This document shows positions 9,228-18,953 of a stretch of 64,000 bases of DNA, piece by piece. The stretch spans positions 3,472,001 through 3,536,000 of the forward strand of contig NZ_CP077941.1 of NCBI RefSeq assembly GCF_019722725.1. The letters run 5' to 3'. The DNA comes from Vreelandella profundi (lineage in GTDB: Bacteria; Pseudomonadota; Gammaproteobacteria; Pseudomonadales; Halomonadaceae). The translations under genes were made by a program, and so were the position numbers. Numbering within the stretch: the stretch's first letter is position 1; every line of letters begins with the position of its first letter. The notes under the pieces are model-generated. The model was not told the DNA's origin. It worked only from the letters and a program-made list of their open reading frames with translations, and made no database searches.

Positions 9228-10643
9228 TTACATCAACGAAGGCAGCCATGTGGCCAGTCCCGGGAATAGCGCCAGCGCCAACAGCATGCCGAGCTGCATG
9301 ATGATAAACGGCACGACGCCGCGATAAATTGCCGATGTCGGCACGCTTTGCGGCGTCACACCGCGCAAATAGAATAGCGCAAAGCCAAAGGGCGGCGTCA
9401 AAAACGAGGTCTGGAGGTTGACCGCAATCATGATGCCCAGCCAGATGGGGTCAACCCCCATCGCTAATAGCACCGGACCAACAATGGGCACCACCACAAA
9501 GGTGATCTCGATAAAGTCGAGTATGAACCCGAGCAGGAAGATGACCAGCATGACCACAATAGTAGCGCCCACCACCCCACCGGGCATCGAATCAAACATA
9601 TGGTTGACCAGCTCTTCGCCACCAAACGCTCGGAATACCAGTGAAAACAGCGTCGCGCCAATCAGGATCAAAAACACCATGCTGGTTACCTGGGCGGTGG
9701 AGCGAACCACCTCACCCAGCATCGAAAAGCTTAACCGCCGATTGGCCGCTGCCAGCAGCAGCGCACCGAAGGCACCCACCGCCGAGGCTTCCGTGGGCGT
9801 GGCAAAGCCGCCCAAGATCGAGCCCAGCACGGCCACAATTAGCAGTACGGGCGGTAAAAGCCCTTTCAGTAGCAGCGGCCAGATACTGCCGGTGTGCCCC
9901 AACTCCTGCATCAATCCTTCACGATCCGCCGCCGGGGCCGTACTAGGCTTTAGCCACGCCACTGTAAGCAGATAGATAATATAGGCCAGCACCAGTAGCA
10001 GACCCGGCACCAACGCACCGACAAACAGATCGCCCACAGAAAGCGTCTTGGGGCTCCAAGCGCCCATAGATAGCTGTGCCTGCTGATAGGCATTGTTGAG
10101 AACATCGCCTAACAGCACCAAGGCGATGGAAGGCGGAATGATTTGGCCCAGAGTGCCCGTGGCACAAATGGTCCCGGTCGCCAGTGCCGGTGAGTAGCCG
10201 CGTTTGAGCATGGTGGGTAGCGAGAGCAGGCCCATGGTAACCACCGTTGCTCCCACAATACCGGTAGACGCGGCCAGCAGCATACCCACCAATACCACCG
10301 CAATGCCCAACCCGCCGCGCAGGGCGCCAAATGCCATGGTCATCGCATCCAGCAGCGTTTCCGCCACCCGTGACTTCTCAAGCAGGACACCCATCAGCAC
10401 GAATAAAGGCACCGCCAGCAGGGTGTTGTTCGTCATGATGCCGTAGATCCGGCTAGGCATTGAGCCCATCCAGCGTGCCTCGAAATGCACCGGAACGCCC
10501 AGCGATTGCAGCAACCAGCCTAATCCGGCAAAGGCCAGCGCCGTACCCGCAAGCGACAGAGCCACCGGATAACCCAACATCAAGACGCCGCATACCGCAG
10601 CAAACAGTAACAGCGGCATGCCTTCCAATAGAGTCGCCAGCAC
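9228..10643 (-). CDS. TRAP transporter large permease (mannitol/chloroaromatic/lactate-type)
   Basis: A 471-residue DctM-family membrane protein, longer than the ~430 residues of C4-dicarboxylate types and typical of the subfamily first annotated as mannitol/chloroaromatic transporters, which includes 2-oxoacid and lactate importers. The conserved blocks NTLLAVPLFVLMGVLLEKS, GLGIAVVLVGMLLAASTGIVG, ATPTEASAVGAFGA and TPPFGFALFYLRGV are visible. The start is GTG at 10643, whose G overlaps the last base of the small-permease stop. No binding-protein gene adjoins. The orphan binding protein at 63223 belongs to the same subfamily and is the obvious candidate partner. Confidence 0.88.
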   Translation of the reverse strand: MLATLLEGMPLLLFAAVCGVLMLGYPVALSLAGTALAFAGLGWLLQSLGVPVHFEARWMGSMPSRIYGIMTNNTLLAVPLFVLMGVLLEKSRVAETLLDAMTMAFGALRGGLGIAVVLVGMLLAASTGIVGATVVTMGLLSLPTMLKRGYSPALATGTICATGTLGQIIPPSIALVLLGDVLNNAYQQAQLSMGAWSPKTLSVGDLFVGALVPGLLLVLAYIIYLLTVAWLKPSTAPAADREGLMQELGHTGSIWPLLLKGLLPPVLLIVAVLGSILGGFATPTEASAVGAFGALLLAAANRRLSFSMLGEVVRSTAQVTSMVFLILIGATLFSLVFRAFGGEELVNHMFDSMPGGVVGATIVVMLVIFLLGFILDFIEITFVVVPIVGPVLLAMGVDPIWLGIMIAVNLQTSFLTPPFGFALFYLRGVTPQSVPTSAIYRGVVPFIIMQLGMLLALALFPGLATWLPSLM

Positions 10644-11191
10644 TAGATCATCTCCTCATGCACAGGGGCAGAACTGGATAGCTTGCCGCGGATAATCAGC
10701 ACCTGACGTATCAGTTGCGCCACCGCCTGTAAAAGTAGCAGTGCCACCATTCCCAGAATCAGCGTTTTAAGCAGGAACACGGCCGGAATGCCGCCGTCCC
10801 CCGACCGCTCCATAATGACCCAGCTGGTAATCACATAGTGGAAGCTTGAAATGGCGATAAATGACATGACGGGAATCAGCAGAAATAGCGTGCCGAGCAG
10901 GTCGACCCACGCGCGGCCACGCTCAGACATCTTGCGGTAAAAGATATCGACCCGCACATGGCCATCGTGACGTAGCGTCCATCCGGCGCCGAGCATGAAC
11001 ACGGCGGCGTGCATGTACATCACCGACTCTTGCATCACGATGCTATTGATACCGAAAATATAGCGCAGCACGACGATGGCAAATTGCACCAGCATCATTA
11101 TCACAACCAGCCAGGCAATGGCCCGGCCCACTCCCTCAGTCACGCAGTCGAGCCAGCGTAGCAAGCGCGGCTCATGGGCATTGGCGAGCAT
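10643..11191 (-). CDS. TRAP transporter small permease
   Basis: A 182-residue DctQ-family protein with four hydrophobic segments, partner of the adjacent large permease. The family pattern is seen in VLRYIFGINSIVMQESVMYMH followed by GAGWTLRHDGHVRVDIFY. I prefer the ATG at 11191 because CAGGAC lies upstream and the protein then begins like its homologues (MLANAHEPRLLRWLD). In-frame starts at 11227 and 11251 exist but have poor ribosome sites. First gene of a unit that continues into the large permease and thiD. Confidence 0.85.
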   Translation of the reverse strand: MLANAHEPRLLRWLDCVTEGVGRAIAWLVVIMMLVQFAIVVLRYIFGINSIVMQESVMYMHAAVFMLGAGWTLRHDGHVRVDIFYRKMSERGRAWVDLLGTLFLLIPVMSFIAISSFHYVITSWVIMERSGDGGIPAVFLLKTLILGMVALLLLQAVAQLIRQVLIIRGKLSSSAPVHEEMI

Positions 11192-11303
11192 GTTAAATGT
11201 CCTGGAAAAGAAACGGCCCAGAATCATCGCTGATTCTGGGCCGAACGTCATCCCTAAAAAGGTCTGGGTGGGCCATAAAACGGCCTAAATTGCTCTTAGC
11301 AGC

Positions 11304-12161
11304 TTATTGAGTTGCGTTGGGTGCGGGTGTCGCCTTTTTAATAGCCAATAGGCAGGCGGCCGGCAAAGGTAAATCAACCGCAATCGGCAAGTGATCCGAA
11401 AACAGGTGATCCATTACCCGCACCTCAGCGGCCTCCAGAGTTTGCGATAGCAAAATGTGGTCCAACGCTTGCCTGGGCTGCCACGATGGGTAGCTCAATA
11501 AAGGTGTAACGGGATGCAGCGGCAACGAGGTGCTGAATCGCTCATGGGCGTGCAGCTGAGCCGGAGTGCAGTTCAGATCGCCCATCACCACCACATGCCG
11601 CAGTGGCTGGATGATCTCGCTTAAGTAGTTAAGCTGGCGCACCCGGCCACGATGGCTAAGCGCCAAATGTGCGACAAAAATATGTAGCGCATCCGGCCCG
11701 TTACCAAACCGCACGTGAATGGCACCACGCCCAGGCAAGGTCCCGGGCAGGCGGTGCTCTTCGATTTTGGTGGGCACGAGACGCGAAAGCAGCCCGTTGC
11801 TGTGCTGGGCAAGGTGCCCAAGATTTCGGTTCAATTGCTTGAAGTGATGAGGAAATCCGGCCTTAGCCGCCAGATATTCCACCTGGTTGATGCGGCTGGA
11901 GCGAAAGCTGCCGCCGTCGGCTTCCTGCAGACCGACGACATCAAACTGGCCCAGCACGTCGCTCATAACATCCAGGCGCTTGACCCGCTTCCGATTAGGC
12001 AGAAAGTGCTGCCAACTACGAGTGAGATAGTGATGATAAGCAGACGTCTGAATGCCCACCTGCAGATTGAATGTCAGCAGGCGCAAATGACCACCTTCTA
12101 ACAGCGGCTTATGGGTGCTCGTAACGCTCGCTGTCTTATCAGCCTTCACTTCATTTGACAC
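11304..12161 (-). CDS. Endonuclease/exonuclease/phosphatase (EEP) family protein
   Basis: A 285-residue member of the EEP superfamily of metal-dependent phosphodiesterases/nucleases. The catalytic landmarks are in order: LLTFNLQVG, the metal-binding Glu in DVVGLQEADGG, VMGDLNCTP and the C-terminal SDHLPIAVDLPL. No signal peptide is evident. The start is GTG at 12161, two bases after the dsbA stop; an in-frame GTG at 12149 is an alternative. Substrate is not predictable. As I recall, the neighbour order with dsbA and a dihaem cytochrome resembles Pseudomonas. Confidence 0.85.
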   Translation of the reverse strand: MSNEVKADKTASVTSTHKPLLEGGHLRLLTFNLQVGIQTSAYHHYLTRSWQHFLPNRKRVKRLDVMSDVLGQFDVVGLQEADGGSFRSSRINQVEYLAAKAGFPHHFKQLNRNLGHLAQHSNGLLSRLVPTKIEEHRLPGTLPGRGAIHVRFGNGPDALHIFVAHLALSHRGRVRQLNYLSEIIQPLRHVVVMGDLNCTPAQLHAHERFSTSLPLHPVTPLLSYPSWQPRQALDHILLSQTLEAAEVRVMDHLFSDHLPIAVDLPLPAACLLAIKKATPAPNATQ

Positions 12162-12163
12162 CG

Positions 12164-12796
12164 TTATTCTGCGCGCTCAGCACGCACTTGCTTAATTAGC
12201 GCATCCGCCACCTGCGGCATATTTTCAAGGCTGCCAGCAGAACTAGGCGTCACTACATAGCGACCGTCAACGACCAGGGCCGGAACGCCCATTAGGCGCA
12301 TTTCGCGCATACGGCTGTTGGCCTTGTTCACTTCACTACGCACGCTAAAAGCCGTTAGCGCTTGTTTCGCTTCTTCTTCACTCACGCCATAGTTGGCAAA
12401 GAACTCAGCGATATCATCAGGATCGGTTAGTGACTGCTTTTCCTGATGAATGGCATTAAAGAAATCGGCGTGCAGCTCATCTTCGATACCCAGCGATTCA
12501 GCCGCATAGAAAGCGGTCGCGTGGGTATTCCAATCGCCGCCCATGGTGGCAGGCATATGCACTACGCTGACGTCATCGCCGAGTGTTTCGTACCACTCAT
12601 TAACCGGCGTTTGCAGGCGGTAGCAGTGCGGGCAACCAAACCAGAACACTTCGGTCACTTCGATTTGGCCGTCTTCAACGTTCGTTTCTACCGGCGTCTC
12701 AAGAAGCTCATACTGCTGGCCTGCTACTAGTTCCTGGGCACTCACCGCCGCAGAAAGTCCGAGGCCGGCCATTGCGACCATTAGCGTTTTAAACAT
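12164..12796 (-). CDS. dsbA: Thiol:disulfide interchange protein DsbA
   Basis: A 210-residue periplasmic oxidase that introduces disulfide bonds into exported proteins. It has a signal peptide ending SAAVSAQ, the active site CPHC in FWFGCPHCYRLQ, and the cis-proline loop GVPALVVDGRY that faces the active site. The ATG at 12796 is chosen because it starts the signal peptide directly; the longer frame from 12838 would put 14 residues in front of it. It is followed closely by the EEP gene. Confidence 0.93.
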   Translation of the reverse strand: MFKTLMVAMAGLGLSAAVSAQELVAGQQYELLETPVETNVEDGQIEVTEVFWFGCPHCYRLQTPVNEWYETLGDDVSVVHMPATMGGDWNTHATAFYAAESLGIEDELHADFFNAIHQEKQSLTDPDDIAEFFANYGVSEEEAKQALTAFSVRSEVNKANSRMREMRLMGVPALVVDGRYVVTPSSAGSLENMPQVADALIKQVRAERAE

Positions 12797-12902
12797 TGCG
12801 TGTATTCTCCATGGGTAAGCGAAGGATGTGACAGTCACTATAGTAGCGAGTTCCCTCCTCTACGACACATTACTAGCGCCCGACAAGGTTTCGCAATCCT
12901 GA

Positions 12903-12943
12903 CAAAAAAACGTTTAGGCTTCCAAAGGCTAGTTCAGGCCTAA
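12903..12943 (-). terminator. Possible terminator of the cytochrome c4 gene
   Basis: TTAGGC (12914-12919) and GCCTAA (12938-12943) form a 6-bp stem around an 18-nt loop; on the minus strand the stem is followed by ACG and a run of seven T. It overlaps the last codons of the cytochrome gene. The short stem makes this uncertain. Confidence 0.4.
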
Positions 12944-13555
12944 CAAATAGTTAGCGACGGCTTGCATATCGTTATCGCTCATCTTGGCCGCGATATCTTG
13001 CATCATATGATTAGGGTCATTGTCACGCTCACCGTTAGCGAACGCCTGCAGCATCGCGATCGTGTACTGCGCATACTGGCCAGAAAGCCCGGGGTAAACG
13101 GCACTGCCGATACCGACGCCAGTGGGCGAGTGGCAGGCTGAACAGGCGGGTATGCCCATAGCCATATCGCCCGCGCGGTACAGTTCTTCGCCACGCGCCA
13201 GCAGGTCCGCATCCGCATCGCTCGCTTGCCCCAGGTGGGCATCTAATCCGGCGAAAAACGCCGCGACATCCCACGCATCCTGATCTGAATAGCTGTCCAC
13301 TTGACCGGCCATTTGCGGCACTAAGCGATCGCCATCACGAATATCGATGATCTGCTTGGCCAGATAAGACATTTGTTGACCTGCCAAGTGAGGGAAGGCG
13401 CTCGCCGGGCTAATGCCGGTTTGACCATGGCAAGCAGCGCACGTCTGCGCACGCTCGCGACCCGCCGGTGCATCCGCATCGGCCTGGAAGTCCGCTTGGG
13501 CGTGCGCGATGCCAACGGCCATAGCAATGGCCAAGCTTGCCAGTAACTGTCTCAT
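12929..13555 (-). CDS. Dihaem cytochrome c4 family protein
   Basis: A 208-residue periplasmic electron carrier with a signal peptide (about residues 1-20) and two class I cytochrome c domains. Haem sites are CAACH near residue 40 and CSACH near residue 138, each followed by a domain with a plausible axial Met (QMAGQ in domain 1, HMMQD in domain 2). This is the standard c4 layout; such proteins feed electrons to terminal oxidases. GAAGGG precedes the ATG at 13555. Confidence 0.9.
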   Translation of the reverse strand: MRQLLASLAIAMAVGIAHAQADFQADADAPAGRERAQTCAACHGQTGISPASAFPHLAGQQMSYLAKQIIDIRDGDRLVPQMAGQVDSYSDQDAWDVAAFFAGLDAHLGQASDADADLLARGEELYRAGDMAMGIPACSACHSPTGVGIGSAVYPGLSGQYAQYTIAMLQAFANGERDNDPNHMMQDIAAKMSDNDMQAVANYLLGLN

Positions 13556-13803
13556 TACCCTTCCACATAGCGGTTTATATTTGACGAATGTGCTGGTCGC
13601 TGCCGACTAGAGCGCGATGGTACACTAGCGCCTCAGCTCGCAGAGATATACCGCTGGCATTATAACGAATCACCCCTGGCGGCGGGAATCAAAACCCTGG
13701 GCTGCTTTAGGGGTCACTCGTCGCGGCACTGCTCTATGCTCTTTCTTTCGTATCATGTGCGCCGAGCAGGCCGCTTTTATGTTCGTTTTTCAGGATCACA
13801 TCC
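13556..13803. other. Intergenic region between cytochrome c4 gene and engB
   Basis: These 248 bp separate divergent genes. They contain a plausible extended -10 (TATAAC at 13661-13666) and an outer inverted repeat ACCCCT/AGGGGT (about 13671-13715). In Pseudomonas the equivalent gap between engB and a cytochrome gene carries the spf/ErsA small RNA locus, so a small RNA is possible. I see no clear terminator with a T-run that would prove it. Confidence 0.3.
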
Positions 13804-14442
13804 ATGTCTACCCCTCATGATAGCCTTGTCGCTCGGCTGAACTACCCCACGGCAAGTTTTGTTATCAGCGCGCCTACCCTAGCGCTATGCCCTGACGATA
13901 CCGGTGCAGAAGTTGCTTTTGCCGGGCGTTCGAATGCCGGTAAATCAAGTGCTATCAACGCATTAACGCAACAGAATGCCCTGGCGAGAACCTCTCGCAC
14001 GCCGGGTCGTACCCAGTTAATCAACTTTTTCCGCGTCATGAACGACGACGCTAGAAGGCTGGTCGATCTCCCGGGCTACGGCTACGCCAAGGTACCTGAA
14101 TCGGTCAAACTGGAGTGGCAAAAGCACCTAGCAGAGTATCTGCGTAACCGCTTTAGCCTGCGTGGCCTAGTGCTGTTGATGGATGTGCGTCATCCGCTGA
14201 CCGAGTTCGATCAAATGATGCTCAGCTATGCTGACCAGCGAGAAATGCCGGTGCATATTCTGCTGACCAAGTCGGACAAGCTAAAGAAAGGCCCTGCCAA
14301 CGCGGCATTGCAAAAAGTACGCTCGAGCCTCAAAGAGTGGGAAGACCTGGTGTCGGTACAGCTATTCTCATCGCTCAAGCGCGACGGCGTGGACACGCTT
14401 TCAAAGAAGTTGGATCAATGGCTGCACACGCCGCCTGAATAG
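13804..14442 (+). CDS. engB: Ribosome biogenesis GTP-binding protein EngB (YsxC/YihA)
   Basis: A 212-residue essential-type GTPase involved in assembly of the large ribosomal subunit. The G-motifs are all present: Walker [15 protein letters not shown], switch region [15 protein letters not shown]3 [10 protein letters not shown], and G4 [16 protein letters not shown] lies before the ATG. It converges with the HAD gene, the stops being 8 bp apart. Confidence 0.95.
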   Translation: MSTPHDSLVARLNYPTASFVISAPTLALCPDDTGAEVAFAGRSNAGKSSAINALTQQNALARTSRTPGRTQLINFFRVMNDDARRLVDLPGYGYAKVPESVKLEWQKHLAEYLRNRFSLRGLVLLMDVRHPLTEFDQMMLSYADQREMPVHILLTKSDKLKKGPANAALQKVRSSLKEWEDLVSVQLFSSLKRDGVDTLSKKLDQWLHTPPE

Positions 14443-14450
14443 TTCGGCGC

Positions 14451-15188
14451 TTATACTTCGTTTTCTAGCAGCTTAAGTACGCTGGGCAGCTCTTTAATAT
14501 GGGCGATGCGATGCACTCGCGGCGGCAGCACCTCGTCACCCGCTGCGGCAATCCATACGGCGTGCATCCCCAGCCGCTGAGCAGGCAGAATGTCTTCCTC
14601 CCACGAATCACCTACGTGCATCGCGCATTCCGGCGCGACGTTGAGACGTGCAAGCGCGGTAAGAAACGGCGTGGGGTCAGGTTTGGGCGCCAGCAACTCC
14701 CCCGCGGCAATGGCCACAGGGAAGTGAGCGGCCAGCGGCTGACGCGCCAAATGGATATTGCCATTGGTAATGGCGGCAAGCTGATAGCGCTCCGCCAATG
14801 CGGTCAATAGCCCCGTCGCTTCAGGATGAGGCGTTACCTGAATGCGCAGGCGATGAAACTCGTTCATCGCCGCAGCTGCCCACAGCAACGCGCCGCTGCG
14901 CGTCAAACCCTGAGCTTCTAACTGAGCTTCCAGGGCGCGTAAGCGCAGCCATGTGAAGTCGCCACGCCGTTCGGGCACATCTTTAGCCAGCTGTAAGCGA
15001 CGCTGCAGATAATCTTGTCCGCCGTTGACCGGGTCCAGCGCGAGTGCTGGCTCTTGACGCGCAGCACGCCATGCGCTGAGCGCGTCCAGCAACCAGCGGT
15101 AATGCCCTTCCTCAGTGCGTAACATCACGCCATGGTTGTCCCACAACGTATCGTCTAGATCGAAGGTAATGGCCTTCAGCACCGTCAT
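14451..15188 (-). CDS. yigB: HAD-family hydrolase (YigB-like)
   Basis: A 245-residue haloacid-dehalogenase-fold phosphatase. It has motif I with the nucleophilic Asp (FDLDDTLWDN), motif II around AAITNGN, and motif III/IV KPDPTPF with HVGDSWEEDI. The E. coli homologue YigB dephosphorylates FMN and lies next to xerC, as here. The ATG overlaps the xerC stop by 4 bp (ATGA), and AGGAG lies inside the xerC end. It is the last gene of the argH-to-HAD operon. Confidence 0.88.
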   Translation of the reverse strand: MTVLKAITFDLDDTLWDNHGVMLRTEEGHYRWLLDALSAWRAARQEPALALDPVNGGQDYLQRRLQLAKDVPERRGDFTWLRLRALEAQLEAQGLTRSGALLWAAAAMNEFHRLRIQVTPHPEATGLLTALAERYQLAAITNGNIHLARQPLAAHFPVAIAAGELLAPKPDPTPFLTALARLNVAPECAMHVGDSWEEDILPAQRLGMHAVWIAAAGDEVLPPRVHRIAHIKELPSVLKLLENEV

Positions 15189-16096
15189 GACTTACTCCTA
15201 GGGCTGCGTTTGGCGCGCGGATGAGCGGCATCGTAGCTCGTTGCCAGATGCTGCCAGTCGAGCCGCGTATAGATTTGGGTCGTCGAAAGATTAGCGTGTC
15301 CTAATAATTCTTGTACCGCGCGCAGGTCTTGACTTGATTCCAGCAGGTGGCTGGCAAAAGAATGGCGCAAACGGTGAGGATGCAAATGCTCGGGCAAGCC
15401 TCGAGCCAGTGACAGCTGTGCTAAGCGCTTTTGAATGGCGCGATGCCCTAGCCGCGCGCCGCGCTGGCCAACAAATAAAGCCAGCTCTCCCGCAGGCGCC
15501 AGCGCAGAACGACAGCCAAGCCAGTCGATCAGTGCCTGCTGGGCTCGGCGCCCAACCGGTACCTGGCGCGGCTTGCCTCCTTTACCGATGACCCTCACTC
15601 GGCTGCTTTGCAAATCACCCAGATCCAGCGCAGCAAGCTCAGCTAACCGCAGGCCACTGGAATAAAACAGTTCCAGAATGGCTTGATCGCGCACGCCCAG
15701 GGGTGAACCGTCATGGGGGGTATCCAGAAAACGCGCCAACGCATCGACATCGACCGGACGCGGCAGGTGGCTTGGCTGCTTCGGTGTGCGTAATAGCCCC
15801 ACCGGGTTATCCACCAGCACGTCCTGTTTAACCAGGTAGTCCGCAAAGCGTGACAGCGCTGCCCGACGCCGCGTCAAGCTTCGGGGCGCCAAGCCCCGGC
15901 TACGCTCTGCGCCCAAAAAGGCGCGTAGCAGGGCAGTGTCTAGCGCCGCAGGGTCAGTGACATCGCGACGATTTGTGAAGGTACACAGCGCCGCCAGGTC
16001 ATGCTGATAGGCCGCCACGGTCGCCGGGCTGGCATGGGCCGTCAGCGCCGCTAAAAATGCCTCAATGCGATCTGCAATAGATAATGGCTTAGCCAT
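15185..16096 (-). CDS. xerC: Site-specific tyrosine recombinase XerC
   Basis: A 303-residue recombinase that, with XerD, resolves chromosome dimers at dif. There is an N-terminal SAM-like core-binding domain (about residues 5-95) and a C-terminal catalytic domain. Catalytic residues are visible: Arg in YSSGLRLAELAAL, Lys in VIGKGGKPRQVPV, His-x-x-Arg in HPHRLRHSFASHLL, and His and nucleophilic Tyr in LLGHANLSTTQIYTRLD. It overlaps the DUF484 gene by 8 bp and the HAD gene by 4 bp. Confidence 0.95.
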   Translation of the reverse strand: MAKPLSIADRIEAFLAALTAHASPATVAAYQHDLAALCTFTNRRDVTDPAALDTALLRAFLGAERSRGLAPRSLTRRRAALSRFADYLVKQDVLVDNPVGLLRTPKQPSHLPRPVDVDALARFLDTPHDGSPLGVRDQAILELFYSSGLRLAELAALDLGDLQSSRVRVIGKGGKPRQVPVGRRAQQALIDWLGCRSALAPAGELALFVGQRGARLGHRAIQKRLAQLSLARGLPEHLHPHRLRHSFASHLLESSQDLRAVQELLGHANLSTTQIYTRLDWQHLATSYDAAHPRAKRSPRSKS

Positions 16097-16799
16097 GATC
16101 GCCTAGACGTACCAGCAGGCGCGCGACGATATCGCCTAGATACTCGGTGAACAGCGTGTCCATGCTGGCTCGATAGGCATCGGGGCTGGGGCTTGCCAGC
16201 ACCAGGTAGCCAAGCGGGTCGCCAGCAGAGAGGCGCGAGATAGCGCACGAGCCGGCTTTGCGCGGTGCTTTAACATGGGGCAGCAAACACTTCCAATCGC
16301 TAACGCTGAGCTTAACGCAGCGGCTAGTGCGGCCATCCAACATAGCGGCTAGGCGCGCACTAGCATGCTGGTCTAACACGTGGCGCGGCGGCTGGGGCGG
16401 CTGCGGCTCGGCATCGCTTAAGGTGGCCGGGCACCACAGCGCCATGGCCGGGGTTTCAAAGCGCTCACTCAGCTGAGTCGCCAGCGCCTGTGCCAATGCA
16501 TCGCGGTCTTGAGCCTCAACCAATGCAATCAGCGTTTCGCGTAGCCGACGATACTGAGACTCGTTATGGCGAGCGGTTTCTAACAAGTGCTCTAAACGAC
16601 CCTCTGCGGTTTCAGCACGCTTACGCAGATCAAATACCAGCCGCTCCAGCAGCGACACAGCCCCCTCAATATTGGGATGGGGCACTTGCAGCTGCTGCAA
16701 TAACCCTTCACGGCCTACGAAAAAATCGGGATGACGCGCCAGCCAGAACGCCACTTGATCAGGATCGAGCGTTTTGCGGGGTTCAGGGGCTTGTGACAT
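16089..16799 (-). CDS. DUF484 family protein
   Basis: A 236-residue cytoplasmic protein of the DUF484 family, which is regularly found between dapF and xerC in gammaproteobacteria. The N-terminus LDPDQVAFWLARHPDFF is diagnostic; a coiled coil follows (about residues 45-90) and then a GAF-like region ending LGDIVARLL. Function is unknown. GAGGAGA precedes the ATG at 16799, and the gene starts 16 bp after the dapF stop. Confidence 0.9.
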   Translation of the reverse strand: MSQAPEPRKTLDPDQVAFWLARHPDFFVGREGLLQQLQVPHPNIEGAVSLLERLVFDLRKRAETAEGRLEHLLETARHNESQYRRLRETLIALVEAQDRDALAQALATQLSERFETPAMALWCPATLSDAEPQPPQPPRHVLDQHASARLAAMLDGRTSRCVKLSVSDWKCLLPHVKAPRKAGSCAISRLSAGDPLGYLVLASPSPDAYRASMDTLFTEYLGDIVARLLVRLGDHG

Positions 16800-16815
16800 C
16801 GCCGTTCTCCTCGAA

Positions 16816-17649
16816 TTAATTGATTGCTACGCGGCCATCAAAAACGCGCGTAGCGGGCCCCACCATCGTTAGCGCCCCTTCAGGGTCAGGCCACTCAATG
16901 CTGAGTTCTCCACCGGGTAAATGCACTTTCACAGGGCTTTTCAGCAGCCCCTGACGAATGCCGCTGGCCACTGCCGCGCAGGCACCCGTACCGCAAGCTA
17001 ACGTTTCGCCACTGCCGCGTTCATAGACGCGCAGGCGTATTTCGCTAGGTGAGAGTACCTGCATAAAGCCTACGTTAACACGCTTAGCAAAACGAGGATG
17101 CGCCTCAATCAACGGCCCAAGCCGCTCGACCGGCGCGCTATCAACGCTTTCGACCTGCAGCACCGCATGAGGATTGCCCATTGAGACGACGCCAATCTGC
17201 AGCGTGTCATCGCCCACATCTAGCCGGTGCAGCGGCTGGTCGCCCGGCGCATCAAACGGCAAAGCCAAAGGGCTAAACCGCGGGCGCCCCATATCAACAC
17301 GCACCATTCCATCAAGCTGCACGGTTAATACCAGCGGCCCGCCCGCTGTTTCCACATGAATTTCATGTTTATGCGTCAACCGCTGATCGCGTACAAAGCG
17401 AGCAAAGCAGCGCGCTCCATTGCCGCAGTTTTCCACTTCACTGCCATCTGCATTGTAAATACGGTAGCGAAAATCCATGTCCGGGTCACGGGGCGGCTCG
17501 ACCACTAACAGCTGGTCAAAGCCAATGCCGAAACGGCGGTCTGCCAGCGCGCGGATTTGCGCCTCGTCCAGCCGGGCGCGCTGCGTGACGAGATCCACCA
17601 TGACAAAGTCGTTACCCAACCCATGCATTTTGGTGAAGTGCAGAAGCAT
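16816..17649 (-). CDS. dapF: Diaminopimelate epimerase
   Basis: A 277-residue enzyme that converts LL- to meso-diaminopimelate for lysine and peptidoglycan synthesis. Both catalytic cysteines are in intact motifs: [13 protein letters not shown] (about residue 75) and [16 protein letters not shown] (about residue 220). The ATG at 17649 gives the standard N-terminus [18 protein letters not shown] and overlaps the lysA stop by one base. An in-frame start at 17688 would add 13 residues that do not fit the family. Confidence 0.95.
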   Translation of the reverse strand: MLLHFTKMHGLGNDFVMVDLVTQRARLDEAQIRALADRRFGIGFDQLLVVEPPRDPDMDFRYRIYNADGSEVENCGNGARCFARFVRDQRLTHKHEIHVETAGGPLVLTVQLDGMVRVDMGRPRFSPLALPFDAPGDQPLHRLDVGDDTLQIGVVSMGNPHAVLQVESVDSAPVERLGPLIEAHPRFAKRVNVGFMQVLSPSEIRLRVYERGSGETLACGTGACAAVASGIRQGLLKSPVKVHLPGGELSIEWPDPEGALTMVGPATRVFDGRVAIN

Positions 17650-18920
17650 CAGCGTTCCCCTTCGGGCAGCAACGCTTCGCCGGCCCACAGGCTCGCCACG
17701 GTTTCACGCGCCCGGACGACATGGCAGCTGTCGCCATCGACCATAAGCTCCGCGGCGCGAGGACGGCTATTGTAGTTTGAAGCCATCACAAAGCCGTAGG
17801 CGCCCGCCGAGCGCACCGCCAGCAGGTCGCCTTCCGCGATCGAAAGCTCGCGCTCTTTACCCAGGAAATCGCCAGTCTCGCATACCGGGCCAACCACGTC
17901 GTAAAGCGCAGTCGCGCGCGCCTCGCGGGTGTCGACCGGCACAATTGCTTGCCATGCTTGATACAGCGCAGGGCGAATCAAATCGTTCATCGCCGCATCC
18001 ACAATGGCGAAGTTTTTGGTCTCACCGGGCTTGAGAAACTCAACACGCGTCAGCATTACGCCAGCATTGGCAGCAATCGAGCGCCCTGGCTCAAACAGTA
18101 GCGTCAGTGCTTCACCACCTTCCCAGCGCGATAGCCGTGCCAGCAACTGGCTAGCGTAATCAAATGGCTGGGGTGGCTTTTCATCGCGATAGGTGACGCC
18201 CAAACCGCCGCCTAAGTCGAGGTGATCAATTTCGATGCCTCGCTCACGCAGGCGCTCCATCAGTACCAGCAGCCGCTCCAGTGCATCCAAGAACGGAGCC
18301 GTTTCGGTTAGCTGCGAGCCGATATGGCAGTCCAACCCTTTGACCTGAAGATTAGGCAAACTGGCGGCTAGCTCATAGGCCGCCAACGCTTCGTCTATCG
18401 AGATGCCAAACTTATTGTCTTTCAAACCCGTCGAGATATACGGGTGCGTACCCGCGTCAACGTCTGGGTTGACCCGCAGCGACACCGGCGCCACCTTGCC
18501 CTGCTCGCCCGCAACGCGATTTAAACGCTCAAGCTCCGGGCGCGACTCAACGTTAAAGCACTTAATGCCCACGTCTAGCGCACGGGCCATTTCGTGGGGC
18601 TGCTTGGCTACGCCGGAAAACACCACCTTAGCCGGATCACCGCCGGCTTTAAGCACGCGCTCAAGCTCGCCGATCGAGACAATGTCAAACCCTGCGCCAA
18701 GCTTGGCGAGCAGGCCCAGCACCGCCAAGTTAGAGTTGGCTTTTACTGCGTAACAAATCAGATGCGGATGACTGCCCAGCGCTTCGGTATAGGCCCGAAA
18801 GTGACGTTCAAAGGTCGCTTTTGAATAGACGTAGCAAGGCGTGCCGTATTCGTTAGCGATCCGTGACAGCGGCACATCTTCGGCGTACAGCACGCCATCG
18901 CGGTAGTTAAAATAATCCAT
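17649..18920 (-). CDS. lysA: Diaminopimelate decarboxylase
   Basis: A 423-residue PLP enzyme for the last step of lysine synthesis. The PLP-binding lysine is in [14 protein letters not shown], the phosphate-binding glycines in LDLGGGLGV, and the substrate-site residues in [11 protein letters not shown] and [10 protein letters not shown]. It begins with [17 protein letters not shown], typical of LysA. AAGGGGAG lies before the ATG at 18920. It lies 33 bp after lptM and overlaps dapF by one base. Confidence 0.95.
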   Translation of the reverse strand: MDYFNYRDGVLYAEDVPLSRIANEYGTPCYVYSKATFERHFRAYTEALGSHPHLICYAVKANSNLAVLGLLAKLGAGFDIVSIGELERVLKAGGDPAKVVFSGVAKQPHEMARALDVGIKCFNVESRPELERLNRVAGEQGKVAPVSLRVNPDVDAGTHPYISTGLKDNKFGISIDEALAAYELAASLPNLQVKGLDCHIGSQLTETAPFLDALERLLVLMERLRERGIEIDHLDLGGGLGVTYRDEKPPQPFDYASQLLARLSRWEGGEALTLLFEPGRSIAANAGVMLTRVEFLKPGETKNFAIVDAAMNDLIRPALYQAWQAIVPVDTREARATALYDVVGPVCETGDFLGKERELSIAEGDLLAVRSAGAYGFVMASNYNSRPRAAELMVDGDSCHVVRARETVASLWAGEALLPEGER

Positions 18921-18953
18921 GTGGCTCTCCCCTTTTCCTAGGCCAGTGGCGCT

